DNA from: Methanomassiliicoccales archaeon
Lineage (GTDB): Archaea; Thermoplasmatota; Thermoplasmata; Methanomassiliicoccales; UBA472
Direction of reading: 5' to 3'
Length of the DNA: 64,000 bases
NCBI GenBank assembly: GCA_026394395.1
Contig: JAPKYK010000002.1
Span: forward strand, 119,653 to 183,652
Positions 16,834 through 25,281 of the stretch are shown one piece after another (position 1 is the stretch's first letter; every line of letters starts with the position of its first letter). The translations under genes were made by a program, and so were the position numbers. A model generated the notes under the pieces. The model saw only the letters and a list, made by a program, of their open reading frames with translations. It had not been told where the DNA came from and did not search any database.

Positions 16834-18393
16834 CTAGAAATCGCCCAAGTTGCGCTGGCCTCCCTTGGAACGTTCCCCGGACAGCTCGTCCTTCATGGTC
16901 TCCAGGCGGCGACGCATGGTCTTCTCCTTGTTCAGGCTGGAGAAGTAGTACGCTTCGTCCTTCGTTCCTTTGGTGATAAAGATGACCACCTTCCCCGCCC
17001 GGGAACGCCCGGTGCGGCCGCGGCGCTGGATGCTGCGGATCTCCGAAGGCACCGGTTCGTAGAAGACGACCAGGTCGGTGCTGGCCACGTCCAGCCCTTC
17101 CTCACCGACGGAGGTGGCCACCAGCACGTTGAACTCCCCCTGACGGAATCGTTCCAGCACTCCCACCTGCTCCTTCTGTTTCAACCCCTTCTCTCCCTTG
17201 CGGTCCGACTGGCCGACCAATTTGGCCACGCGGGCGCCCTCCACCTTGGAAAGCTTGGAGGCCACCAGCTCGCAGGTGTCGCGGTAATGCGTGAAGACCA
17301 GTATCCGAGAGGACGGGCTCTCGCTGATCTGCCTGGCCACCACGTTCATTACCCGTGAGAGCTTGGGGTGCTCGGCCTTCACCGACTGGGCCATGTCCCA
17401 TATCTCCTGGAAGTGGGACGAGGACACTATGTCGCGCGAGGCCTTGGAGCTGGTGTCGGAAGAGACCTCATCCTTCATCCTCTCCAGATACGCCCTCAGG
17501 GCGGTCATCCCTTGCGTCTCCACCAGGTCCAGGGCGTGCTCCACCTTGACTACCTTGGACTGGACGCTGACCGCTTTGAAGAGGGTGCGGCTCTTCTCCC
17601 CGGAACGCAGCCGGGCCTGCCAGGTGGCCGCCATCTCCAGCAGGTAGCGCTTGTTCAGCACCCGGTCCTTGTCCACCACGCCCAGCGCGACCAGTTCCTT
17701 GGCGTACTCCTCGTACAGCGCCCGTATGGTCCCGGCGATGCGGTTCATCTCCAGAGGCAGCTCCACCTCCACCCAGTCCATGCGCACGGAATGGACGTAC
17801 TTGGTCACGTCCGGGTCCTTCTCCGTCCGCACCTCGATGTCCTTGATGTTGAGGTTCTGGCAGACCTCCTTGACCTTCCCCTTGTCGCTGCCGGGGGAGG
17901 CGGTCATGCCTAGGACCAGTCCATCGTACTCCATGTACTCCTTGGCCACGTCTACGTAGGCGTAGTTGCCCACGGCCCGGTGCGCTTCATCGAATATTAT
18001 GAGTTTCACGTCCTTGAGGTTTATTCGGCCCTGCCGGAGGTCGTTGGCCACCACCTGAGGCGTGGAGGCCACGACATCGTTCTCCAGAAATATCAATTCC
18101 CGTTCCAGGGGGTCGACCTCGCCGGTCATCATGCCGATGCGCTTCCCCTCGATCATGCTCTCGAGGGTACGCTGGTGCTGCTCCACGAGAGGCCGGGTCG
18201 GGGCCAGGAAAAGCACCTTTCCCCCCTTCTTCTGTAGCACCTCGGCGATGACCATGACCGCCACCACCGTCTTTCCCAGGCCGGTGGGGAGCACCAACAA
18301 CGTGGAGGACCGGGAAGCACGGCGGGCCAGCTCCACCTGGTAATCCCGCAGCTGCACGCACTGCTTCCTGATCAGGGGGTGCTCAAAATACAC
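16834..18393 (-). CDS. Hef-type DEAH helicase without nuclease domain
   Basis: 519 residues. It has the start HPLIRKQCVQLRDYQVELAR, Walker A PTGLGKT (about 36-42), IIFDEAHRA (DEAH, about 137-142), the helical insert typical of the Hef/FANCM/MPH1 group, and motif VI IQRRGRTGR. It ends soon after the helicase core, with no ERCC4 nuclease or HhH domain, unlike euryarchaeal Hef of about 750 residues. Helicase-only versions occur in some archaea. The likely role is remodelling of stalled forks. The short charged tail (ERSKGGQRNLGDF) is its true end: TAG follows and no nuclease sequence is seen downstream. Confidence 0.93.
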   Translation of the reverse strand: MYFEHPLIRKQCVQLRDYQVELARRASRSSTLLVLPTGLGKTVVAVMVIAEVLQKKGGKVLFLAPTRPLVEQHQRTLESMIEGKRIGMMTGEVDPLERELIFLENDVVASTPQVVANDLRQGRINLKDVKLIIFDEAHRAVGNYAYVDVAKEYMEYDGLVLGMTASPGSDKGKVKEVCQNLNIKDIEVRTEKDPDVTKYVHSVRMDWVEVELPLEMNRIAGTIRALYEEYAKELVALGVVDKDRVLNKRYLLEMAATWQARLRSGEKSRTLFKAVSVQSKVVKVEHALDLVETQGMTALRAYLERMKDEVSSDTSSKASRDIVSSSHFQEIWDMAQSVKAEHPKLSRVMNVVARQISESPSSRILVFTHYRDTCELVASKLSKVEGARVAKLVGQSDRKGEKGLKQKEQVGVLERFRQGEFNVLVATSVGEEGLDVASTDLVVFYEPVPSEIRSIQRRGRTGRSRAGKVVIFITKGTKDEAYYFSSLNKEKTMRRRLETMKDELSGERSKGGQRNLGDF

Positions 18394-18444
18394 GATGGGT
18401 GAATTGATGTTGGATAATAAAAGAAAAGGGGGTTGGAAGGGGGT

Positions 18445-18768
18445 TTAGTGGCAGCCGCCGCCGCAGGAACCGCAGCCGCCGCTGGCGTTGGGGTTGTTGA
18501 CCACCAGGCCGGAGCCATAGGGGGTCTCCACGAAATCTAAGGTGCAGGCGTCCAGGACCTCCTTGGTCTCCCCGTCGTAGTATACGGAGAACCCGTCGAT
18601 CTTCTGCTCGATGTCCCCCTCCTTGGCGTCCTTCTGGAAAGACATGCCGAACTGGGCTCCGGAGCAGCCCATCCCGGCCAAGTAGATCCTGATGCCGAAT
18701 CCGGGCTTGTTGTTCTTGGCGATCAGATCCACGATGTACTTGCTAGCTTCATCGGTTACAGTGACCAT
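18445..18768 (-). CDS. IscA/HesB-family iron-sulfur protein with Cys-rich tail
   Basis: 107 residues. It has the HesB/IscA core: start MVTVTDEASKYIVDLIAKN, GIRIYLAGMGCSGAQ with the first conserved Cys, and VETPYGSGLVVNNPNA. The usual CGCG end is replaced by a longer Gly-Cys tail (GGCGSCGGGCH) with three cysteines and a final His. The family carries or scaffolds Fe-S clusters, or binds iron. A TATA box (TTTATATAT, 18803-18813) lies upstream, and a 17-base palindrome lies just beyond it. No other Fe-S assembly gene is next to it. Confidence 0.93.
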   Translation of the reverse strand: MVTVTDEASKYIVDLIAKNNKPGFGIRIYLAGMGCSGAQFGMSFQKDAKEGDIEQKIDGFSVYYDGETKEVLDACTLDFVETPYGSGLVVNNPNASGGCGSCGGGCH

Positions 18769-18818
18769 CTTTAACTGCCTCTGAAAGTTTCAAAATAACA
18801 GCACATATATAAACAATT

Positions 18819-18835
18819 GTATGGATGCTCCATAC
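18819..18835. promoter_or_regulatory. Palindrome upstream of the IscA-like promoter
   Basis: GTATGGA-TGC-TCCATAC is a perfect inverted repeat with seven-base arms and a three-base spacer. It lies about six bases upstream of the TATA box of the IscA-like gene, over or just above the BRE position. A protein bound there could block TFB or activate. It differs from the other palindromes in the window and was not seen elsewhere. Confidence 0.5.
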
Positions 18836-18973
18836 TAGGTAAAAAATCGGGTCTCGAACCGAACGCACAGCCAAGTCGTCGACGGTATGACCGATTGTCC
18901 GGGAGCACGCCTCAGGTCATGCAGGATATCGACCTTCCTTAACTTTTTCTATGCGGGCGCGCTTTCCGGTCCG

Positions 18974-19411
18974 ATGCGCTGCCGCCAAATGCTCAGGTCC
19001 GATCTTCCCGATCTCGTGGCCATGAGCCGGGAGAACATGGCCGACATTATCCTGTCATCCTGGGGAGAAGAGTGGAACGACGAGAAGCTGATGGAGCTTC
19101 TTCTCGACCAGCAGGTGACCACTTCCGTGTTGGAGGGAAACGATGGGATAATGGCCTATTACTGTATGGAGGAGATGGACGAGTACATCTTCATATCATC
19201 CTTCCAGGTCAACCGAAGATGGCAGGGCCAGGGGATAGGCACGCGGATGATGGAAATGATAGAGTCCACGGGCAGAAAGGAGGGCAAGGCCGGGGTGGAG
19301 CTGTGCGTGCAATCCACCAACGAACACGCCATCGAGTTCTATTATTACAACGGCTACGACCTCATGTACCGCAACGGCAACAACCTGGTCATGCGCAAGC
19401 GACTGGTCTGA
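18974..19411 (+). CDS. GNAT-family N-acetyltransferase
   Basis: About 145 residues from the ATG at 18974 (MRCRQMLRSDLPDLVAMS), a normal GNAT beginning. A frame open further upstream (to 18887) adds a stretch that does not look like protein. Motif A is SFQVNRRWQGQGIGTRMMEM, with the acetyl-CoA loop Q-x-x-G-x-G. The late ELCVQSTNEHAIEFYYYNGY is motif B, typical of RimI-like enzymes. The substrate cannot be told; a protein N-terminus or small amine is likely. It stands alone between divergent neighbours. Confidence 0.9.
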   Translation: MRCRQMLRSDLPDLVAMSRENMADIILSSWGEEWNDEKLMELLLDQQVTTSVLEGNDGIMAYYCMEEMDEYIFISSFQVNRRWQGQGIGTRMMEMIESTGRKEGKAGVELCVQSTNEHAIEFYYYNGYDLMYRNGNNLVMRKRLV

Positions 19412-19463
19412 GCCCCAAGATTTTAAATCGTCTCCGGAACATCCTTCGTCAAGGTAAGTCCAT

Positions 19464-19925
19464 ATGACCTTCCGCTGCCTACTGCCTTGCTGCTCACTGC
19501 TGGCCATAATCATACTTCTGACCGTCCCCTTGGCGCAGGCCCAGCCCTCGGCTCCGGAAGGGCTGCAGGCCACGGTGGGAAAGGATTACGTGGACCTAAG
19601 CTGGCAGGCAGTACCGGGGGCGGACTACTACGTTCTGTACCGCGGGGACCTGGACGAGATGGTACCCATTGCCAATCTCTACCCACCCTTCACCGCATTT
19701 CATAACAGCGGGCTGGAGGAAGGTTCCACCTACCTTTACTACGTAACAGCGGTCGATGGCGGGGAAGAGAGCTCCCCCAGCAACACCGTCTCCGTGACCG
19801 TCCCGCCGAAAGAGAACGAGAGCGTGATGCTGTCCATAATAGCGCTGATCCTCTCGGCCATCGCCATCCAGGTGTGCGTGGTCTTGCTTCTTTACCACTT
19901 CAAGATGAACATGAAGCTGAAGTGA
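19464..19925 (+). CDS. Membrane-anchored fibronectin type III protein
   Basis: 153 residues. An N-terminal signal sequence (LLAIIILLTVPLAQAQ) is followed by one fibronectin type III domain (PSAPEGLQATVGKDYVDLSW to SNTVSVTVP, about residues 28-115). Near the C-terminus there is one membrane helix (SIIALILSAIAIQVCVVLLL) and a short basic cytoplasmic tail. The FnIII domain should face outside. It may mediate surface adhesion or assembly. A TATA-like GATTTTAAATC lies at about 19421-19430. Confidence 0.85.
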   Translation: MTFRCLLPCCSLLAIIILLTVPLAQAQPSAPEGLQATVGKDYVDLSWQAVPGADYYVLYRGDLDEMVPIANLYPPFTAFHNSGLEEGSTYLYYVTAVDGGEESSPSNTVSVTVPPKENESVMLSIIALILSAIAIQVCVVLLLYHFKMNMKLK

Positions 19926-19958
19926 CGGACGGCACATCCCGTTCCTAGACCAACGGAC

Positions 19959-20927
19959 TTAGGACACCTTTTCTAGAAGGTCGTCCAGGAAAAGCCCGTT
20001 GCTGCCCGTGGGTATCCTGGCCCCGGCGGCCTTGGGATGCCCTCCGCCGTCCACGCCGTTCTCGCTGGTGAACTCCTCCACGAACCTTCCGAGGTCGATG
20101 GAACTGGGCGATATTCCTCGCACCGATACGGAGGAGTACTTGCCCCGGGGGTTTATCATGACCGCATAGCCGCATCCTCGGCGGTGGGCCACCTCCACCA
20201 GCGCCCTGGTGCCGAAACCGTAAAGGGAGCGGTTGCGGTCCATCTCGTCCATGATGCCCAGCGGCCCGCGTACCTTCATGCAGCCGTCGACCTTGGCCAG
20301 GGCTCGCGGCCATCTTTTCTCGTTGATCACCTGGATGTAGCGGCGCTTGATCAGATCGATCTGCGAAGGCCACAGTCCCTGGGACAGCAGCTTCGCCGCG
20401 CTGTAGCGGAAACGGTCGTCCTCGATTATCAAGCGCCAGGAGAAGTCCAATACCATGGACTCCTGATCCACGCGCTGCATTCCATGCCTTCTCATCTCCT
20501 GGTCCAGCAGAGGGGTGGGCATGTACTCGACCAGGTCGGCCACCGCCACCAGCTTCCTCAGCTCGTCGTGGGGGTGCAGGTAATGGAACAGCACGTTGGC
20601 GGCGCTGACACCCTCGGTAACTAAGGTGGAACATTCCACTGACAAAGAGGAGGGGTGGTGATCGACCAGCGTCAGCTTCTGGCTAGAGCGACGGGAGCGC
20701 ACCGCCTCCACCAGGTCGGGAACCGGGGCCAGATCGACCAGGTACAGCTCGTCGGATGTGATGTCCATCGCCAAGGCCTTGGCCCCGGCCACCGGGGAGG
20801 TTACAAAGGTGACCTTCGCATCTGGATATATGCTAAGAAAGATGGCCGCCGAAACGATGCCGTCAACGTTGCCTCTCGTGATAATATGTTTGTCCCGGTG
20901 GTCCCGCGATAAGCAGACCATTCCCAT
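19959..20927 (-). CDS. DHH-family phosphoesterase with altered first motif
   Basis: About 322 residues from the ATG at 20927. A strong TATA region (ATATATAAC, about 20966-20974) lies upstream and makes the longer frame to 21080 unlikely. The DHH motif is LTLVDHHPSS, and the C-terminal DHHA1 domain ends with VDGGGHPKAAGARIP. Motif I reads RGNVDGIVSAAIF, where related enzymes have a D-x-D-G; the first Asp is Asn here, which may weaken metal binding. Likely substrates are short oligonucleotides or cyclic dinucleotides, as in nanoRNase and RecJ-like proteins. Confidence 0.87.
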   Translation of the reverse strand: MGMVCLSRDHRDKHIITRGNVDGIVSAAIFLSIYPDAKVTFVTSPVAGAKALAMDITSDELYLVDLAPVPDLVEAVRSRRSSQKLTLVDHHPSSLSVECSTLVTEGVSAANVLFHYLHPHDELRKLVAVADLVEYMPTPLLDQEMRRHGMQRVDQESMVLDFSWRLIIEDDRFRYSAAKLLSQGLWPSQIDLIKRRYIQVINEKRWPRALAKVDGCMKVRGPLGIMDEMDRNRSLYGFGTRALVEVAHRRGCGYAVMINPRGKYSSVSVRGISPSSIDLGRFVEEFTSENGVDGGGHPKAAGARIPTGSNGLFLDDLLEKVS

Positions 20928-21133
20928 CCAGTAAGCATAATGAAACTCCAGGCTACTTAAATCTATTGTTATATATCTAAATTTAAATATGCATCGAAGC
21001 AACGCTTCATATCGTTTCGAGTCGTTGTCCAAATGCGCGTTCCAGCGACGCCCCCCCACGGGAATGGGCGTAGTGTGCAACTATGCTCAGCGGTTATATT
21101 CCCGCCGCAAGACTTCGCTGGCAGGTGAAATAA

Positions 21134-21859
21134 GTGACGGACGTTTCCTATAGGAATACCACCGAGGTCTACGACCGGGACAGTCTATTGCAGAAATGCT
21201 TCACCAGCGTCGGCGCGGAGCACGGCTTTTCGAACGTGAGCGCCAACTGGGAGAGCTTCAAGGAATTCAAGGCCACCTGGAGGCGGTGCTCGGAGAGCGC
21301 GGAACTGCACATAACCGATTACATGATGGACTCGGGCGCGGAGCTCATCACAGATCTGGCCCGCGGCATATTCGGCCGCATGGGGCGCGGAGGTGCCCGT
21401 GACATCTATTCCGAAAGGCTCCGGCAGCATTTCCTGAGCCCAGAGTTCATCCAAAGGAACCAGCCCCTCTACCTGAAACGGAGCCGGAACCTGGCCTACT
21501 GCCAGGCAGGCAGGGTGCACGACCTCGGTTCATTGTACCAGGACCTGTTGGACACTAGGCTGGTCAGCAAGGTCCCGGGATCCTATCTGACATGGACCAA
21601 GGGGGACAACCGGCAGAGGGTGGGCTACTGCAGCGTCATAATGCGCGTGGTGGCCGTAAGCCGGGTCCTGGACCGGAAGGAGATACCATCCTACGTCCCC
21701 AGCTACGTGCTGTACCATGAGCTGCTGCACCTGCAGAACGGACTGCGCTTCGGTTCCTACCACGACCGGGAGTTCCGGGAGCGAGAAAGGGTCCATCCGT
21801 ACCATGAGGAGGCCGAACGCTGGCTGAGGAGGATCGTGGCCAAACCGCAGTTTCGGTGA
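21134..21859 (+). CDS. Zincin-like metallopeptidase (HExxH)
   Basis: 241 residues with a GTG start after AGGTGAAA. The C-terminal third has VLYHELLHLQNGLRFGSYHD, an HExxH zinc motif followed by a further His (H-D in SYHDREF), as in SprT/WLM/YgjP-type zincins. The rest (SNVSANWESFKEFKATWRRC and YLKRSRNLAYCQAGRVHDL) matches no family I know. No signal peptide, so it acts inside the cell, perhaps as a DNA-protein crosslink or housekeeping protease. The 205-base spacer before it is AT-rich at first and holds only a small GAAGC-AAC-GCTTC hairpin. Confidence 0.8.
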   Translation: MTDVSYRNTTEVYDRDSLLQKCFTSVGAEHGFSNVSANWESFKEFKATWRRCSESAELHITDYMMDSGAELITDLARGIFGRMGRGGARDIYSERLRQHFLSPEFIQRNQPLYLKRSRNLAYCQAGRVHDLGSLYQDLLDTRLVSKVPGSYLTWTKGDNRQRVGYCSVIMRVVAVSRVLDRKEIPSYVPSYVLYHELLHLQNGLRFGSYHDREFRERERVHPYHEEAERWLRRIVAKPQFR

Positions 21860-21910
21860 GGTCACAACAATTCTTTTAAGGGTCTAAGGTCAAACAGAGA
21901 GGAGAGAGAG

Positions 21911-22879
21911 ATGCGCAAGACGATCACGATAAGGGAACTGAAGGCCGGCGGGACCGTGGACGACCTATTCGCCGTACGCTTCAAGAAACCGGTGGCTCAA
22001 TTCAAGAACGGGTTCACCTTCCAACTATGGATATCCGATTCCGGTGGTGACCTGGCACTGAAGTACTGGGGCGACAAGGACGAAAAGAAGGTCAAGGCCT
22101 TGTTGGATACTATCGACAAGGGATCCGTTATCCACGTCAAGGGCAAGGTCAGCGAGTTCAAGGACGCCTTGGAGATACACGTGAACCCCACTTCCGGAGA
22201 CTCTGTGGCGGTGCTGAAGGAGGGCGAGTTCGAACTGGCGGATTTCGTGGCCTCGACGACCGAGGACGTGGAGGCCATGCGCTCCCAGCTGTTCTCCATC
22301 ATAAGAAAGGTGGAGAACAAATGGCTGAAGGATCTGTTGGCCTCCTTTTTCACCGATGAGGATTTTGTCAAAAGGTTCTGCTCCTGTCCCGCCTCCATAA
22401 CCCATCATGCCAATTGGCTGGGCGGTCTACTGGAGCATACCCTCAGGGTCACCAAGCTCTGCGAGTTCTACGCCCAGCAATATCCCGATCTGGACCGGGA
22501 CCTCCTATTGACCGGAGCGATACTGCACGACATCGGCAAATTGCACGAATATACGGTCACCAGCATAATAGGCTCCACGGACGAAGGGCGCCTGGTCGGT
22601 CATATTGTTGTGGGCGCGGGAATGGTCAACGACGCTTGCCGGCTTATAGAGAGCTTCCCCGCGGAACTATCCTACAAGGTGCAGCATCTGGTGCTTTCTA
22701 GCCACGGCACCACTGATTTCGGGTCACCAAAGGAACCGTTGTTCCCGGAGGCGCAAGCCTTGGCCATGGCCGATCTGACGGATACCCGGATCGAGGACAT
22801 CATCACAGTGAAGAAGACCGCCAACACCGAGGACGATTGGGTGCAGGATAAGAGCATAGGTAGTGTCTATCTAAAATGA
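21911..22879 (+). CDS. OB-fold plus HD-domain nuclease, YhaM-like
   Basis: 322 residues. The N-terminal OB-fold (about 1-100; start MRKTITIRELKAGGTVDD, later GSVIHVKGKVSEFKDALEI) is followed by a linker and an HD domain (about 155-290). Metal ligands are seen in ASITHHANWLGGLLEHTLRV and in LLTGAILHDIGKL. This is the order in Bacillus YhaM, a 3' to 5' exoribonuclease that also cuts DNA. GGAGAGAG stands before the ATG. A palindrome-rich spacer follows. Confidence 0.9.
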   Translation: MRKTITIRELKAGGTVDDLFAVRFKKPVAQFKNGFTFQLWISDSGGDLALKYWGDKDEKKVKALLDTIDKGSVIHVKGKVSEFKDALEIHVNPTSGDSVAVLKEGEFELADFVASTTEDVEAMRSQLFSIIRKVENKWLKDLLASFFTDEDFVKRFCSCPASITHHANWLGGLLEHTLRVTKLCEFYAQQYPDLDRDLLLTGAILHDIGKLHEYTVTSIIGSTDEGRLVGHIVVGAGMVNDACRLIESFPAELSYKVQHLVLSSHGTTDFGSPKEPLFPEAQALAMADLTDTRIEDIITVKKTANTEDDWVQDKSIGSVYLK

Positions 22880-22914
22880 TGTGAAGAAGACGAGGTGTGC
22901 CCCCCGCCCTAACA

Positions 22915-23125
22915 GATTGGTTCACGGCCGCGGCGGACCGCGCTCCCCACACTGACCCGGGCGGGTGGTTCGTTGTCGTGCCCCGGGGTTGTCCTCCAGT
23001 CATGACGCGATGTCACATCGCAGTTCCTGCAGGGACCTATCGGTGCACTGTGCACCGCCAGGCTATCGTAGGGATCACGGTCACCCTCATTTTTACTGGC
23101 GGCGTTGATGTACACCGCGGCCGGC
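22915..23125. other. Palindrome-rich GC spacer; possible structured RNA
   Basis: A run of self-complementary blocks in 211 bases: GGCCGCGGC-like (near 22927), CCCGGG (near 22958), CCCCGGGG (22981-22988), GCGATGT-C-ACATCGC (23007-23021), CCTGCAGG (23026-23033), CGGTGCAC-T-GTGCACCG (23041-23057) and CCGCGG near 23116. Both strands are open for 78-86 codons, but the translations look unlike protein. No tRNA, SRP or RNase P signature is seen on either strand. It may be a structured RNA or a multi-site operator ahead of the acyl-CoA synthetase gene. Confidence 0.4.
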
Positions 23126-23151
23126 CATATTAACCTTGTGCCGAAAAGGAT

Positions 23152-25281
23152 ATGACTGCCCCCCAGCAATTATGCTTCCAGATGCGTGAGCTTTTTGAAC
23201 CGGCCAGCGTGGCGGTCATCGGGGCCTCCCAGGAGAAGAACAAGGTAGGGCACATAATCCTGGCCAATATCATCGAATCAGGTTTCCAGGGCGGACTGTA
23301 CCCTATAAATCCGCGCTATCAGGAGGTCCTCGGACTGAGATGCTATCCGGTCATAACCGACGTTCCTGACGGTGTAGAGATGGCCGTGATCGTCGTGCCG
23401 GCCAAGGCCGTCCTGCAGGTCATGGAGGACTGCGGAAAGAAAGGAGTGAAGGCGGTCATCGTCATCAGTGCCGGCTTCAAGGAGGTGGGCCGGGAAGGGG
23501 CGGAGCTGGAACATCGGCTGGGGGAAGTGGCCAAGAAGTACGGCATGAGGGTCCTGGGCCCCAACTGCCTGGGCCTGGTGAACACTCATCATCATATGAA
23601 CGCCACCTTCGCCACGGAGCCCCCGAGGCAGGGGAACATCGCCATATCGTCGCAGTCTGGGGCCATCTGTGTGGTCATGCTGGACTGGGCGGCCAACATC
23701 AACATCGGTTTCTCTAAGTTCGTCAGCGTGGGCAACAAATTGGACGTGGACGAGGGGCATCTGTTGGAGTACCTAAGGGACGATTCCCTGACCAAGGTCA
23801 TCGGCATGTACATCGAAGGGACCGACCGAGGGAGGGAGTTCCTGCGGCAGGCGGAGATGACCACACGGGTGAAACCGGTCATCGCCCTCAAGGCCGGCCG
23901 CACCAGCAGCGGGGCCAAGGCGGCCTCCTCCCACACCGGGGCCATGTCCGGCAGCGACAAGGTGTACGACGCGGCCATGAAGCAGTCTGGCGTCGTCCGG
24001 GTCAAGAACATCGAGGAGATGTTCGACCTGCTGCAGGCCTTCTCCACCATGCCATTGCCGCAGGGCGAGGGGGTGGCCATTGTCACCAACGCCGGAGGCC
24101 TGGGCGTGATGGCCGCGGACGCCTGCTCGGACAACGGCCTCACGTTGGCATCATTCGAGGCGACCACGGTGCAGAAGCTGAAGGAGAAGCTGCCTCCGGC
24201 CGCCAGCCTGTACAACCCCATCGACGTAGTGGGGGACGCCGACGACGTGAGGTACGATTACGCCATCCGCACGGTCATGGATGATCCGAACGTGGCCTGC
24301 GTCCTGGCGCTCCTGGCGCCCACGGACCTGGTGGACATCTCATCGGTGGCCAGGACGCTGACGGCCTTCGCCGGCTCCTCGCCCAAGCCCATCGTCACGG
24401 CCTTCGTCGGCGGCAAAGAGATGGCTGGCCCCATCGAGATGCTCAAGGCCGCCGGAATTCCCAATTACCCCTCTCCGGACCGGGGCATTCGGGCGCTCGC
24501 GGCCATGGTGGAGCACAAACGCAGCATGGAGAGGAAAGAGGTGCAGGTCATCAAACGCATGGAGGCGGACCGCGAGGCGGTGCAGGACGTGCTGAGGTCG
24601 GTCCGTTCCGAAGGACGCTTGGCGCTTAGCGAATCTGAAGGGAAGCGGATTCTGAAGGCCTACGGCATTTCCACGCCGCAAGAGGGCCTGGCCCACGACC
24701 TGCCTTCGGCGATCGAGCTGGCCAACAGCATCGGCTACCCGGTGGTAATAAAGGTCGAGTCGCCGGACATCGCGCACAAGACGGACGTGGGCGGAGTGGT
24801 ACTTAACATCGACACGGACGAGGAGCTGACCCGCTCCTACGAGGTCATGCTCAGCAAGGTGCGGGAGAAGGTGCCGCGGGCCAAGGTCGACGGCGTATCC
24901 ATCCAGAAGATGATGAGCGGACGCGAGGTCATCGTGGGCATGGTGCGCGACGATCAGTTCGGACCGGTGATAACCTTCGGGCTGGGCGGCATATTCGTGG
25001 AGATCATGAAGGACGTCACCCAGGGCATCGCTCCGCTGGACCGCGACGACGTGGAGCACATGATCCGTTCCATTAAAGCGTATCCGATACTCACCGGGGC
25101 CAGGGGCCGCCGTCCCGGGGACGTGCCCGCCCTGGTGGACGTCATCCTGAAGATATCCCAGATCTCCATGGAGTTCCCGGAGATAGAGGAGCTGGAGATC
25201 AACCCGGTCATGGTGGGGGACGAGGGCACTGGCGTCGTGGCGGTCGACGCTTTGGTCACGATAAAGGGGGAGCAGCAATGA
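23152..25281 (+). CDS. ADP-forming acetate/acyl-CoA synthetase, fused alpha-beta
   Basis: 709 residues. The N-terminal CoA-binding domain (RELFEPASVAVIGASQEKNK) and ligase-CoA domain hold the phosphohistidine loop SSHTGAMSGS. The C-terminal ATP-grasp beta part begins near ESEGKRILKAYGISTPQ, with GYPVVIKVESPDIAHKTDVG and FGLGGIFVEIMKD. The enzyme turns acyl-CoA, ADP and phosphate into acid, CoA and ATP, conserving energy in peptide or acetate metabolism. It overlaps the next gene as ATGA. CATATTAAC near 23126-23134 may be a TATA box for a leaderless start at 23152; ATG 23182 is an alternative start. Confidence 0.95.
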   Translation: MTAPQQLCFQMRELFEPASVAVIGASQEKNKVGHIILANIIESGFQGGLYPINPRYQEVLGLRCYPVITDVPDGVEMAVIVVPAKAVLQVMEDCGKKGVKAVIVISAGFKEVGREGAELEHRLGEVAKKYGMRVLGPNCLGLVNTHHHMNATFATEPPRQGNIAISSQSGAICVVMLDWAANINIGFSKFVSVGNKLDVDEGHLLEYLRDDSLTKVIGMYIEGTDRGREFLRQAEMTTRVKPVIALKAGRTSSGAKAASSHTGAMSGSDKVYDAAMKQSGVVRVKNIEEMFDLLQAFSTMPLPQGEGVAIVTNAGGLGVMAADACSDNGLTLASFEATTVQKLKEKLPPAASLYNPIDVVGDADDVRYDYAIRTVMDDPNVACVLALLAPTDLVDISSVARTLTAFAGSSPKPIVTAFVGGKEMAGPIEMLKAAGIPNYPSPDRGIRALAAMVEHKRSMERKEVQVIKRMEADREAVQDVLRSVRSEGRLALSESEGKRILKAYGISTPQEGLAHDLPSAIELANSIGYPVVIKVESPDIAHKTDVGGVVLNIDTDEELTRSYEVMLSKVREKVPRAKVDGVSIQKMMSGREVIVGMVRDDQFGPVITFGLGGIFVEIMKDVTQGIAPLDRDDVEHMIRSIKAYPILTGARGRRPGDVPALVDVILKISQISMEFPEIEELEINPVMVGDEGTGVVAVDALVTIKGEQQ

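Noticed and set aside
18405..18425. GTTGGAT near 18408 as another cobalamin operator
   Set aside because: Only one arm is present (followed by AATAAAAG); there is no matching ATCCAAC, and the neighbours are unrelated.
22897..23169. Protein genes on either strand of the palindrome-rich spacer (78 and 86 codons)
   Set aside because: The translations are rich in Arg, Pro and Cys with no domain pattern, have no ribosome site or well-placed TATA box, and are explained by high G+C.
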